A stretch of 64,000 bases of DNA from contig JADJOO010000001.1 in assembly GCA_016713725.1 (NCBI GenBank), positions 244,001 through 308,000 on the forward strand. Reading direction: 5' to 3'. Below, piece after piece: positions 35,315-44,403 of the stretch. This stretch comes from Pseudomonadota bacterium (GTDB lineage Bacteria; Pseudomonadota; Gammaproteobacteria; Steroidobacterales; Steroidobacteraceae). The notes under the pieces were generated by a model. That model saw nothing but the letters and a program-made list of their open reading frames with translations. It was not told where the DNA came from and searched no databases. A program made the translations under genes and the position numbers. The stretch's first letter is position 1; the number at the start of each line of letters is the position of its first letter.

Positions 35315-35868
35315 ATGGAATCGCAGATGAGCAGCTCCGGACGCCTTCCGCGACACGGTCCCGGATTCATACTCAGGCAGTTGTCGACCGCCGACCTTGC
35401 CGACTTTCAGGCCTACCGGCACGACGAGGAGTTGGGGCGCTATCAAGGCTGGCTGCCGACCCCGGACGAGCAAGCCAGCGCATTCTTGGCCGAAATGAGC
35501 GCTGGCTCCTTTTCCGAACCCGGGACACTGGGTCCAGATCGGCATCGCGGAACCTGAATGTCAGCGCCTGATCGGGGACATCGGCGTGTACCTCGACCTC
35601 GATGCCACCCGCGCAGAGATCGGTTTCACGCTCGCTCGTGTCGCCCAGGGGACGCGGAGTGGCCACGGCAGCGGTCCGTGCGGTGGTAGAACTTATCTTC
35701 AGGTGCAGCACCGCCGAGCGCGTCATCGGCATCACGGATGCGCGCAACCTGCCTTCGATGCGTCTCATGGAGCGCGTTGGCATGCGCATGACGGAGACCA
35801 GTCAGGCCGTCTTCCGCGGCGAGGCCTGCGTGGAGCACACCTACACCGTGACAAGGGCTGCCACCTGA
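35315..35868 (+). CDS. RimJ-like GNAT acetyltransferase (two frameshifts)
   Basis: N-acetyltransferase of the RimJ/RimL type. Three frames carry consecutive parts: LRQLSTADLADFQAYRHDEE, then WVQIGIAEPECQRLIGDIGV and LDLDATRAEIGFTLA, then GVATAAVRAVVELIF and NLPSMRLMERVGMRM. Extra bases in G-runs at 35522-35524 and 35648-35651 account for both shifts; the repaired protein has 183 residues. Substrate unknown. Confidence 0.75.
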
Positions 35869-35886
35869 ATCCTTCATCGAGGCACC

Positions 35887-36291
35887 ATGGCCGCACACAA
35901 TTCCAAGGCGGATACGAAGGAGGCAGTGGACGCACTGCTGCACTCGCTGAACCATCCTGCGACCCAGGAAATCCAGATGCTGCGGGCTATCGTCTGCGAG
36001 GTGAGTCCGTCGGTACAGGAGGGCGTCAAGTGGAATGCACCCAGCTTCCGGGTCGATGAGTACTTCGCGACGGTCAATCTCCGGGAAAAGCAGGGCGTCG
36101 GTGTCGTGCTTCACTTCGGGGCGAAAGTGCGCGATGTCGCCGCGGGCCAGGAGTCGATCGAAGACCCGGATAACCTGCTCAGGTGGCTGGCGAAGGACCG
36201 TGCGACCGTGAAGTTTTCGGGCAGGGACGACATCGCCGCCCGCAAGCAAGCATTCCAGGCCGTGTTGCGGCAGTGGATCCGATTTGTCTGA
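35887..36291 (+). CDS. DUF1801 family protein
   Basis: A 134-residue DUF1801 protein (YdhG-like fold). Visible features are VDALLHSLNHPATQEIQMLR and the conserved EGVKWNAPSFRVDEYFATVN. Function unknown. Confidence 0.88.
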   Translation: MAAHNSKADTKEAVDALLHSLNHPATQEIQMLRAIVCEVSPSVQEGVKWNAPSFRVDEYFATVNLREKQGVGVVLHFGAKVRDVAAGQESIEDPDNLLRWLAKDRATVKFSGRDDIAARKQAFQAVLRQWIRFV

Positions 36292-36411
36292 ATGCCGAAC
36301 AGCCGACTTTCATGAGCCATGAACGCCACGACCCCGACGTTGCCGCGCGTGCCTTGATCCGGTCGGGCGTGGCTCAGCGGCCCGTTCGAATGCTCCGACG
36401 GTGAATTGAAG

Positions 36412-36873
36412 ATGGCAGCTACAGTTCGCGTTCGCCCGGTCGAGCAAGCCGATCTCGCAGCCTGGACGCCGCTGTGGGACGGTTACAATGCCTTCTATGG
36501 CCGTGCAGGCCCCACCGCGTTGTCCCCGGAGATTACGGTCGTGACCTGGCGCCGCTTCTTCGACGCGAACGAGCCAGTCTTCGCGCTCGTCGCCGATTCC
36601 GCAGGCCGACTGGTCGGCCTGACGCATTTCCTCTTTCACCGCAGCACGACTCGGATCGAGCCCACGTGCTACCTCCAGGACCTGTTCACGGCACCGGATG
36701 CGCGCGGTCAAGGCGTCGGACGGGCGCTGATCCTCGGTGTGTACCAGGCGGCGCGGGTGGCGGGTGTCCGCGAGGTCTACTGGCAGACCCACGGGACCAA
36801 CAGCGCAGGTCGCGTGCTGTATGACCAGGTGGCCAGGCACGCGGGCTACATCGTCTACGAACAGGACGTCTGA
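36412..36873 (+). CDS. GNAT family N-acetyltransferase
   Basis: A 153-residue acetyltransferase. The acetyl-CoA-binding motif A is seen as LFTAPDARGQGVGRALILG and motif B as YWQTHGTNSAGRVLYDQVA. The start ATG 36412 is preceded by GGTGA. Substrate cannot be assigned. Confidence 0.88.
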   Translation: MAATVRVRPVEQADLAAWTPLWDGYNAFYGRAGPTALSPEITVVTWRRFFDANEPVFALVADSAGRLVGLTHFLFHRSTTRIEPTCYLQDLFTAPDARGQGVGRALILGVYQAARVAGVREVYWQTHGTNSAGRVLYDQVARHAGYIVYEQDV

Positions 36874-36906
36874 GGCCGGCGGACGGCGTGACGACACGGG
36901 GGTTCG

Positions 36907-37377
36907 ATGAGCAGCTTCCAACTGGCCCAGCTGAATATTGCAGCGCTGCGCGAGCCGCTCGAGTCGCCGTCAATGGCAGGCTTCGTCGCCAACCTGGAGC
37001 GCATCAACGCCCTGGCGGAGCGGTCGGCCGGATACATCTGGCGGCTGAAGGATGACACGGGCGACGCCACGTCGTTGCGCCCCTTCGGTGACCGGGTGAT
37101 CGTAAACATGTCGGTGTGGATGGACGTCGAATCGCTGCGCCGGTTCGCATTCGAATCGGCGCACGTCGAGATCTTCCGCCGCCGCCGCGAGTGGTTCGAC
37201 CGCATGAGCAATGCCTATTCGGTCCTGTGGTGGGTGCCGCAAGGACATCGCCCGACGGAGCACGAGGCGGCCGGACGTCTCGAGCACCTGCGCGCGAACG
37301 GCGCCACGGCCCACGCCTTCACTTTCAAGGACACGTTCCCACGGCCCCAGCTCGACGAGATGCAAGGCGCGTCCTGA
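36907..37377 (+). CDS. DUF3291 family protein
   Basis: A 156-residue DUF3291 protein: FQLAQLNIAALREPLESP at the start, SAGYIWRLKDDTGDAT and SVWMDVESLRRFAFESAH in the middle. A dimeric alpha-beta barrel monooxygenase-like fold is likely; no function known. Confidence 0.88.
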   Translation: MSSFQLAQLNIAALREPLESPSMAGFVANLERINALAERSAGYIWRLKDDTGDATSLRPFGDRVIVNMSVWMDVESLRRFAFESAHVEIFRRRREWFDRMSNAYSVLWWVPQGHRPTEHEAAGRLEHLRANGATAHAFTFKDTFPRPQLDEMQGAS

Positions 37378-37394
37378 GCCGGACTTCGAGCAAC

Positions 37395-37940
37395 ATGCCC
37401 ACTTACGTTGCCCTGCTGCGCGGTGTGAATGTCGGCAAGGCCAAGCGCGTACCCATGGCGGACCTGCGCGACGTCCTCGCAGGCCTCGCCTGTACCGACG
37501 TCACGACGTTGCTGAACAGCGGCAACGCCGTCTTCAAGTCGGCAGCCCGTTCGCCTGCAGGATGCGCCGCAATGATCGCCCGCGCGCTCGCCGAGCGATT
37601 TGAATTCGACGTTCCCGTCGTCGTGAAGTCCGCAAGGGAACTGGCCGCCATCGTCGCCGGCAACCCCTTGCGCTTCACCGAGGCAGATTGCTCCCGCCTG
37701 CTGGTGGCGTTCGTGCAGGACGCCGGTGATCTGGCAAGGCTGCGCGGGCTCGACTCGCTCGTGGTAGCACCCGAGCAGTATGCGGTCGGCAGTCACGGCG
37801 CCTATCTGCTGTGCGCTTCAGGTCTGCTGGAAAGCAAGGCCGGTGCAGCGTTGCTCAGCAAGGCAGGTCCGACCGCGACGACCCGCAACTGGGCCACGGT
37901 CTTGAAGCTGCAGGCACTGGCACTTTCGACCGGCGCCTGA
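37395..37940 (+). CDS. DUF1697 family protein
   Basis: A 181-residue DUF1697 protein, starting MPTYVALLRGVNVGKAKRVP with the conserved TTLLNSGNAVFKS. It ends TATTRNWATVLKLQALA, the family's typical C-terminus. Function unknown; common in soil bacteria. Confidence 0.9.
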   Translation: MPTYVALLRGVNVGKAKRVPMADLRDVLAGLACTDVTTLLNSGNAVFKSAARSPAGCAAMIARALAERFEFDVPVVVKSARELAAIVAGNPLRFTEADCSRLLVAFVQDAGDLARLRGLDSLVVAPEQYAVGSHGAYLLCASGLLESKAGAALLSKAGPTATTRNWATVLKLQALALSTGA

Positions 37941-37985
37941 GCCTGCGACACTGCGGACAACCGTCCATGCGAGGTCCGGCCACTC

Positions 37986-38408
37986 ATGTTGATCCGAGCG
38001 TGCAAGTCCAAGATCCACCGCGCGACCGTGACCCGGGCCGACCTCGATTACGTCGGCTCGATCACCATTGACCAGGCGCTGCTCGATGCCAGCGACCTGC
38101 AGCCCTACCAGTACGTCAACATCACGAACGTCTCGAACGGTGTGTTCTGGCAGACCTACGTGATCGCCGCGCCCAGGGGCAGCGGCCGTGTCGAGCTGAA
38201 CGGACCGCCGGCACGGCACTTCCAGGCCGGGGACAAGATCATCGTGCTTGGCGAGGCCTGGCTCGAGCCGTCCGAACTCAAGGGCCTCGATCCGAAAATT
38301 GTCATCGTCGAGGGTGACGACGGCGCCAGGAAGTTGACGGACCGGAACCGGAAATTCCGGCTGCTGGCCCACAGCAAAGTGAGGAACACTCCGCGCAAGA
38401 GGGTCTGA
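37986..38408 (+). CDS. panD: Aspartate 1-decarboxylase
   Basis: PanD makes beta-alanine for pantothenate and coenzyme A. The proenzyme cleaves itself at the Gly-Ser bond in YVGSITID (Ser about residue 25) to create the pyruvoyl cofactor. The N-terminus MLIRACKSKIHRATVTRADL is diagnostic. At 140 residues it has a slightly extended basic C-terminus. It stands apart from other pantothenate genes, inside the cassette-like run. Confidence 0.93.
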   Translation: MLIRACKSKIHRATVTRADLDYVGSITIDQALLDASDLQPYQYVNITNVSNGVFWQTYVIAAPRGSGRVELNGPPARHFQAGDKIIVLGEAWLEPSELKGLDPKIVIVEGDDGARKLTDRNRKFRLLAHSKVRNTPRKRV

Positions 38409-38413
38409 ACGGG

Positions 38414-38701
38414 ATGCAACCGAGGTTCTTCGCCAGGCCCACGGGTCTAGCGGCGTACCAGTGCCGCACCGAAGGCAGGACGCGCGTCTATTCCTACGAG
38501 CAGGTTGTCGATGCGCAACTCACGGACGAGGAGCAGCGGGTGTTCCGGCGCGACAAGGCCGCGTGGCAATACTTCGAATCGGCTCCGCCGGGTTATCGTC
38601 GGGCTGTTTCGCACTGGATCGTTGCCGCCAGGCGACCCGAGCCCCGCGCGCGCCGACTCCAGCAGTTGATGGCGGCGTGTGCGGCAGGAAAACGCCCTTA
38701 G
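38414..38701 (+). pseudogene. YdeI/OmpD-associated family protein, internally deleted
   Basis: A 95-residue frame. It begins MQPRFFA, as the N-terminus of YdeI-like proteins does, but continues at once with GLAAYQCR, which belongs near residue 100 of the family; the second half (YSYEQVVDAQLTDEEQ, WQYFESAPPGYRRA) is normal. About 90 residues are missing between. Probably non-functional, though it stays in frame. Confidence 0.65.
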
Positions 38702-38772
38702 TTAGGGATGGCGCCCCGGGTTCGCTATGCTGTGTGAACGGGTTGCAAGCAGCGCCTGGCCAGGAGGTAATC

Positions 38773-39177
38773 ATGTTGCTTGGATTGCGCACGGCGGTGT
38801 ATCCCGTCCAGGACCTCGGGGCAGCGAAGGCCTGGTATGCCAGGGTGATCGGGCACGCGCCGTATTTCGATCAACCGTTCTACGTGGGCTTCGACGTCGG
38901 CGGGTTCGAACTGGGTCTCGTGCCCGAGGGCGTGCCCGGCACGGTGGGTCCACAACCGCTGTGGGGCGTGGCGAGTGCCGTCGACTCGCTGGCCCGGTTG
39001 GTCGATCTCGGCGCCGAGGTACTGGACCCGGTGCAGGACGTCGGCGAGGGTATCCGCGTCGCGGCGGTCCGGGACCCGTTCGGCAACCGTCTTGGCATCA
39101 TCGAGAATCCGCACTTCGCCGGGTTCCGTCCCCTGATGCCGCAGCGGGCGACCGCAAGCGAGGAATGCAGCCGATGA
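38773..39177 (+). CDS. Glyoxalase/VOC family protein
   Basis: A 134-residue VOC protein with a near-perfect ribosome-binding site (AGGAGGTAATC before ATG). It shows LRTAVYPVQDLGAAKAWYAR and the closing VRDPFGNRLGIIENP. Its TGA overlaps the ATG of the next gene. Substrate unknown. Confidence 0.9.
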   Translation: MLLGLRTAVYPVQDLGAAKAWYARVIGHAPYFDQPFYVGFDVGGFELGLVPEGVPGTVGPQPLWGVASAVDSLARLVDLGAEVLDPVQDVGEGIRVAAVRDPFGNRLGIIENPHFAGFRPLMPQRATASEECSR

Positions 39178-39659
39178 ACGTGTGTCGCCAACAAGTACTG
39201 ACGGCGGTCATGTCGCTCGCGACGACGTTCTCCGCCGCTGCCGCCGAGCCGCGGTTCGAACACCTGTCCTGGCTCGCTGGCTGCTGGAAGAGTCCAGTCG
39301 GTGAGCCCGGCACGGTCGAGCAGTGGACACCTGTCGCGGGGGGAACGATGCTGGGGTTGAGCCGCACGGTCGACGGCGGCACAACGGTCATGTACGAGTT
39401 CATGCGCATTGCACGCGACGACTCGGGTCGCCTCAGCTTCTTCGCGCAACCGCGGGGCGTGGCACCTGCCGTATTTCCGGCCATCCGCACTAGCCCGACG
39501 GAGGTCGTCTTCGAGAATGCGGCACACGACTTCCCGCAGCGCATCGTCTATCGTTTCGAGGCGCCGGCCACCCTGCGTGCCCACATCGAAGGCACGATCG
39601 ACGGCAAGTCCCGGCGGGAGGACTTCCACTTCGTGCGCGGCAGTTGTGAATCGAACTGA
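39174..39659 (+). CDS. Exported DUF6265 protein
   Basis: A 161-residue protein with a signal peptide (LTAVMSLATTFSAAAA) and a DUF6265-like domain: FEHLSWLAGCWKSPVGEPGT, MYEFMRIARDDSGRLSFFAQ, VVFENAAHDFPQRIVYRF. Likely periplasmic lipocalin-like barrel; function unknown. Translationally coupled to the VOC gene before it. Confidence 0.82.
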   Translation: MNVCRQQVLTAVMSLATTFSAAAAEPRFEHLSWLAGCWKSPVGEPGTVEQWTPVAGGTMLGLSRTVDGGTTVMYEFMRIARDDSGRLSFFAQPRGVAPAVFPAIRTSPTEVVFENAAHDFPQRIVYRFEAPATLRAHIEGTIDGKSRREDFHFVRGSCESN

Positions 39660-39689
39660 TTCCAGGCGCAACGGCCGGGGAGCGGCTGG

Positions 39690-40382
39690 ATGAACTGGCT
39701 GGCACGCCGGACCGCTGCGCGGCGACGCAGCGTCGGCAAATACGACGCAGCCGAGGCCCGGACCTACGGCGAGACGCAGGGTCTTGGCTGGCTTACGGCC
39801 GACGAGGAGAGCGCTTACCTCACCGACCTGAGCCGGGTCGTGCATCTCGCGCCCGGCACGAACGTTCTCGACATCGGCGCCGGCACCGGCGTGATGTGCT
39901 CGATGCTGCGACGCCTGCCCGGCATTGAGCTCACTGCGCTCGAACCCTCAGCCGCGATGCTGGCCATTCTGCAGGCGAAACCCGAACTCGCAAACGTTAG
40001 AGCGATCAATGGGTTCTGCGATGAACCTCAGGACCATGATCGATTCGAGGTTGCGCAGTTCGACGCCATCGTGTCACGGCAGCTCGTGAATGGGCTCTTC
40101 GATCCGCTGCTCGCGTTCCGTCATTGGCATCACTGGCTGAAGCCCGCAGGCACCGTCATCGTCGTCGACGGACTCTACGGACGCGACGGCTGGGTCGGTC
40201 GCTGGGAGGAGGAAGTCGACGCGTTGCCGCTCGCGGCATCGCAATCGATGGCGTCGACTCCCTACCTGCTCGAAGCGTGCGGGTTCCACATTGAAGTCGT
40301 GGAGCGCATGGCGACGGTGAACGCCTTGCCGACGACACGCACTCCGCGCTACGTCGTCGTCGCGCGCAAGTCGACGCGCTGA
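39690..40382 (+). CDS. Class I SAM-dependent methyltransferase
   Basis: A 230-residue methyltransferase with SAM-binding motif VLDIGAGTGVMCSML and the post-motif LTALEPSAAMLAIL; the DAIVSRQLVNGLFDP segment is the motif II region. Substrate unknown. It is the last gene of the plus-strand run of small genes. Confidence 0.88.
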   Translation: MNWLARRTAARRRSVGKYDAAEARTYGETQGLGWLTADEESAYLTDLSRVVHLAPGTNVLDIGAGTGVMCSMLRRLPGIELTALEPSAAMLAILQAKPELANVRAINGFCDEPQDHDRFEVAQFDAIVSRQLVNGLFDPLLAFRHWHHWLKPAGTVIVVDGLYGRDGWVGRWEEEVDALPLAASQSMASTPYLLEACGFHIEVVERMATVNALPTTRTPRYVVVARKSTR

Positions 40383-40548
40383 CTGTGATCGCGGCGCCGA
40401 TTCGGCACTGCCATGGTCAATCGAGCGCAACCACTGTTCGATATCTGCCTCAAGAGCGTTTCTGCGGCGCTGTGACGCGCGCAGCGCGCAACCCGCAGCG
40501 TGCGGCCGCATGCGTCACAAGGACGCTCCACGTCGCTGAGAATTCGTT

Positions 40549-41829
40549 CTAAGCGAAGAGGATCGAGTCGACGATCTCGATCCAGTGCCTGACCGGCACG
40601 GCGCTCGCCTGACGCAGGTGCTCGAGGCAGCCGATGTTGGCGGTCGCGATCGCTGCAGGTCGGTCGCCGAGCAGGGAGGCGAGCTTGCGCGTGCGCAGCT
40701 CGCGCGCGAGTGCCGGTTGCAGGATCGAGTACGTACCTGCCGAGCCACAGCAGAGAGTCGGGTTCCGCGTGGCCACGAGTTCGCAGCCGGCGGCACGCAG
40801 CAGCGCTTCCACCTTGCCCGTCGTCGATGATCGCTGACCATGCTGAAGCGAGCAGGGCGCCTGCCAGGCGACACGGACCGGCTCGAGCGACACGCCCCTG
40901 GCCTTGCTGATGGCGGCAACAGCGTCTTCGAGTGCCGCCGGATCGATGACTTCGCAGAGGTCGCGAGTCGCGGCGCTTATCCGTGCGGCAGTCCCTGCGA
41001 TCGAGTGGTGTGCGTGGCGGAGCAGGTGCCCGTAGTCCTTCGCGAACGTGCCGCAGCCGCTGGCGGTGCTGACGATCGCCTCGCAACCTCCCTCCAGCAG
41101 GCGCTCGCTCGCCGTGACGTTCCGGCGCACCTGGTCCAGCGCGGCGCCGGTTCGCCCGACGTGGTGTTCCATCGCACCGCAGCAGCCGACATCGCGCGCC
41201 GCGACCAGCGAGATGCCGAGATGGTCCAGCACGCGTGCCGCCGCCGCATTGATCTGCGGCGCGAGTCCCGGCTGCACACAGCCTTCGAGCACTGCCATGC
41301 GGCGGGCATGCCGTGCCGTGGGCCAGGCCAGCACGTCGCGCGTCTGCGTCCGGTCGCGCGCCTTTGCCGGCACCAAGGCTTTGAGAGCGGCCGGCAGACA
41401 TGGGCGAAGCGCCTGGCCGATTCGCACCAGCGCCGTGAACAGTTCGCGCCGGGTAGCGACCTTGGCCAGCACAAGGCGGACGAACCGCGTGCCCGGTTGG
41501 CGCGACGACGATGGATCGCGTTCGATGAATTCGCGGCCGAGGTCGGCAAGCCTGCCGTACTGCATGCCCGACGGGCAGGCGGTCTCGCAGGCCCGGCAGG
41601 TCAGGCAGCGGTCGAGGTGAGTGCGAGCGGTTGCGTTCGCCCCGCCATGTTCGAGCATCTCCTTGATCAGGTAGATGCGGCCGCGCGGGCTGTCGAGTTC
41701 GCTGCCGGTGATGCGGTACGTCGGGCAGGCGGGCAGGCAAAAGCCGCAGTGCACGCAGTTGCGCAGCAGGTCGCGTGCCTCCTGCGCGAGCGGCGAGTCG
41801 GCGAGCGAGTCGGCGGGCCTGGTATGCAT
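40549..41829 (-). CDS. glcF: Glycolate oxidase iron-sulfur subunit GlcF
   Basis: The iron-sulfur subunit of glycolate dehydrogenase, which passes electrons from glycolate to the quinone pool. Two 4Fe-4S ligand sets are present, NCVHCGFCLPACPTY and RCLTCRACETACPSG, and two cysteine-rich CCG segments (VGCCGAMEHH, LCCGSAGTYS). It is last in the glcDEF unit. Confidence 0.94.
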   Translation of the reverse strand: MHTRPADSLADSPLAQEARDLLRNCVHCGFCLPACPTYRITGSELDSPRGRIYLIKEMLEHGGANATARTHLDRCLTCRACETACPSGMQYGRLADLGREFIERDPSSSRQPGTRFVRLVLAKVATRRELFTALVRIGQALRPCLPAALKALVPAKARDRTQTRDVLAWPTARHARRMAVLEGCVQPGLAPQINAAAARVLDHLGISLVAARDVGCCGAMEHHVGRTGAALDQVRRNVTASERLLEGGCEAIVSTASGCGTFAKDYGHLLRHAHHSIAGTAARISAATRDLCEVIDPAALEDAVAAISKARGVSLEPVRVAWQAPCSLQHGQRSSTTGKVEALLRAAGCELVATRNPTLCCGSAGTYSILQPALARELRTRKLASLLGDRPAAIATANIGCLEHLRQASAVPVRHWIEIVDSILFA

Positions 41830-41839
41830 CGTCGTGGTC

Positions 41840-42943
41840 TCAGAGGTCCGCGTACATCCGGCCCGGATTCAGGATGCCGGCCGGATCAAATACGCGCTTC
41901 ACGGCGCGATGCAGGTCGAGCAGCGGCGCTGGCAGCGGCGCGAAGACTTCGCCGGTCACGCCGTCTTTTGCGTCTTCGCGACGGAAGAGGGTGGCATGAC
42001 CGCCCGCTGTCCGCGTGACCAGGTCGATCGTCTGCCGTTCGACTCCGTTGAGCCAGACCTGTGCCCCGTTCCATTCGAACGCGACCCGATCGGCATGGAG
42101 CAACGCAGCGCCTGCCGCCGTCGCTGGCAGCGAGAGTCGCCAGAGCGGGTGCGCCGAGGTGAAGTACGCATGGGTCTGTTCGCGAACACTGTGCCAGAGC
42201 GCAGCGGCAGCCGACTCGTCCAGCAGGTCACCGCCGATCGCCGGTACGACCTCATCCAGGCCCGACGGGGAGCCTTCCAGGCGGACATGCAGTTCGCCTG
42301 TGCTCCAGAAACTGCCGGTGAGCGGGAGGCCGCGTTGAGCTGCAGCGCCCAGCAGGTCGATGGCGTCTTGCGCGGCGATGCTCCGCCGCAGCGTCCGGGT
42401 ACCGTGGGCGACCGGCAGCACCTTGAGCGATACCTCGAGCAGCACGCCAAGGATGCCGAGTGACCCGGCGAGCAGGCGCGAGACGTCGTAGCCGGCAACG
42501 TTCTTCATGACCTCGCCGCCGAACTTGAGCACGCGGCCGTCGCCGGCCAGCAGCCGGGCGCCGAGAACGTAATCGCGCACTGGACCCAGGGCGACCCGCG
42601 AGGGACCGGCAAGTCCAGCGGCCACCGTGCCGCCCAGCGTAGCGAGCGATCCGAAGGACGGGGGTTCGAAGGGCAGTCGTTGCCCGTGGCGGGCAAGCAG
42701 CGCCTCGATTTCCCCGAGCAGCGTGCCGCCTCGTGCAGTAATCACGAGCTCGGCCGGGTCGTAACTCAGGACGCCGTAATGTCCGGCCAGGGCGAGCGTC
42801 TCGCCCGCGACCGGTCGTCCGTAGAAGCACTTGGTGTCGCCACCGACAATCCGCAACGGCATCTTCGCATTCGATGCCGCACGCACGCGCTCGACCAGCG
42901 CGTCGGTGTGGTCCTGTCCCGGGGGCGTATCGATCAACGCCAT
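41840..42943 (-). CDS. glcE: Glycolate oxidase FAD-binding subunit GlcE
   Basis: A 367-residue FAD-linked subunit with the PCMH-type FAD-binding domain: MPLRIVGGDTKCFYGRP, LGGTVAAGLAGPSRV, GEVMKNVAGYDVSRLLAGSL. The start ATG 42943 follows the glcD stop by five bases. Confidence 0.93.
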   Translation of the reverse strand: MALIDTPPGQDHTDALVERVRAASNAKMPLRIVGGDTKCFYGRPVAGETLALAGHYGVLSYDPAELVITARGGTLLGEIEALLARHGQRLPFEPPSFGSLATLGGTVAAGLAGPSRVALGPVRDYVLGARLLAGDGRVLKFGGEVMKNVAGYDVSRLLAGSLGILGVLLEVSLKVLPVAHGTRTLRRSIAAQDAIDLLGAAAQRGLPLTGSFWSTGELHVRLEGSPSGLDEVVPAIGGDLLDESAAAALWHSVREQTHAYFTSAHPLWRLSLPATAAGAALLHADRVAFEWNGAQVWLNGVERQTIDLVTRTAGGHATLFRREDAKDGVTGEVFAPLPAPLLDLHRAVKRVFDPAGILNPGRMYADL

Positions 42944-42948
42944 GTCGG

Positions 42949-44403
42949 TCAGAACCTCGGCAAGTGCGAATGCGGCAGCTGGCCACCGTGCACCCGCAGA
43001 GCGCCGTAGTCGGCGCAGCGGGCGAGAGTGGGCACTGCCTTGCCAGGATTGAGCAGGCCCGCGGGATCGAAGGCGAGCTTCAGTGCGTGGAAGGTTTCGA
43101 GCTCGGCGGAACCGAACTGCGAGCACATCGGACCGAGCTTCTCGACGCCGACGCCGTGCTCCCCCGTCACGGTACCGCCCGCGGCGACGCAGGCTTCGAG
43201 GATTGCGGCGCCGAAGCGTTCGGCTCGTTCCAGTTCGCCGTCCTTGCCGGCGTCGAACAGGATCAGCGGGTGCAGGTTGCCGTCGCCCGCATGAAAGACG
43301 TTGGCCACGTCGAGGCGATAGATCGCCGACAGCGCGGCGATCTGCGCCAGCACGTCAGCCAGGTGACGGCGGGGGATCGTGCCGTCCATGCAGTAGTAGT
43401 CGGGGGCGAGGCGACCCACCGCAGGGAAGGCCGACTTGCGGCCCGACCACATGCGGTGGCGCTCCCCGGCGTCCCTGGCGACGCGCACGCTCGTTGCTCC
43501 GGCGGCTTCGAGCAAGGCACGGGCGCGGCCGATCTCGTCGTCGACGTCGGCGGGCAGTCCATCGACTTCGCAAAGCAACAGTGCCTGCGCGTCGAGCGGA
43601 TAGCCGCAGCGCGCGAATGCTTCTGCCGCCTTGATCGCGGGCGCGTCCATCATTTCGAGTCCGGCAGGGATGATGCCGGCGGCGATCACCTGACCGACGG
43701 CCTCGGCGCAACGGCCCACGTCATCGAACGCGGCCAGCAGCAGTTCGACGCGGCGGGGAATCGGCAGCAACCGCACAGTCACTTCGACCACGACGCCCAG
43801 CAACCCTTCCGAGCCGATCACGGCGGCCAGCAGGTTGAGGCCCGGTGTTTCACCCGTCTCGCTGCCCAGCGCAAGCAGTTCGCCCTCCATGGTGACGAGT
43901 TTCACTGCGAGGACGTTGTGCACGGTCAGCCCGTACTTGAGGCAATGCACGCCGCCCGAATTCTCGGCGACGTTGCCGCCGACCGAGCACGCTACCTGCG
44001 AGGAAGGATCCGGCGCGTAGTACATGCCATAAGGCGCTGCCGCCTCGGACACTGCGAGGTTCGTGACGCCGGGCTGCACGCGCGCGAGACCGCGGCGCGG
44101 ATCGACTTCCAGGATTTCGTCTAGCCGGGACAGCACGAGCAGCAAACCGCCCGCGACTGGCAGCGCGCCGCCCGAAAGTCCCGTGCCCGAGCCACGTGCG
44201 ACCACTGGCACCGAATGCCGATGACAGGCACGGACGATCTGCTGGACCTGCTCGACGCTCGTCGGCAGCGCGACCAGGTCGGGCGGGTGGCGGTGGGCGG
44301 TGAGGGCGTCGCACTCGTAGGCGACGCAGGCTTCGGGAGTAGAGAGCAGGCCCGGTCCGAGAACCGAGCCGAGTTCGCGCAACAGGCCTGCGTCAACGGC
44401 CAC
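42949..44403 (-). CDS. glcD: Glycolate oxidase catalytic subunit GlcD
   Basis: A 484-residue FAD-dependent subunit. VVARGSGTGLSGGALPVAGG and CSVGGNVAENSGGVHCLKYG bind FAD; the catalytic C-terminal domain has NVFHAGDGNLHPLILFD and TGEHGVGVEKLG. Its first 11 bases overlap the end of rpiA. A regulator gene glcC is not seen nearby. Confidence 0.95.
   Translation of the reverse strand: MAVDAGLLRELGSVLGPGLLSTPEACVAYECDALTAHRHPPDLVALPTSVEQVQQIVRACHRHSVPVVARGSGTGLSGGALPVAGGLLLVLSRLDEILEVDPRRGLARVQPGVTNLAVSEAAAPYGMYYAPDPSSQVACSVGGNVAENSGGVHCLKYGLTVHNVLAVKLVTMEGELLALGSETGETPGLNLLAAVIGSEGLLGVVVEVTVRLLPIPRRVELLLAAFDDVGRCAEAVGQVIAAGIIPAGLEMMDAPAIKAAEAFARCGYPLDAQALLLCEVDGLPADVDDEIGRARALLEAAGATSVRVARDAGERHRMWSGRKSAFPAVGRLAPDYYCMDGTIPRRHLADVLAQIAALSAIYRLDVANVFHAGDGNLHPLILFDAGKDGELERAERFGAAILEACVAAGGTVTGEHGVGVEKLGPMCSQFGSAELETFHALKLAFDPAGLLNPGKAVPTLARCADYGALRVHGGQLPHSHLPRF

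Noticed and set aside
28350..40382. Integron integrase gene expected with attC sites
   Set aside because: No tyrosine recombinase frame with the intI signature was found in the window.
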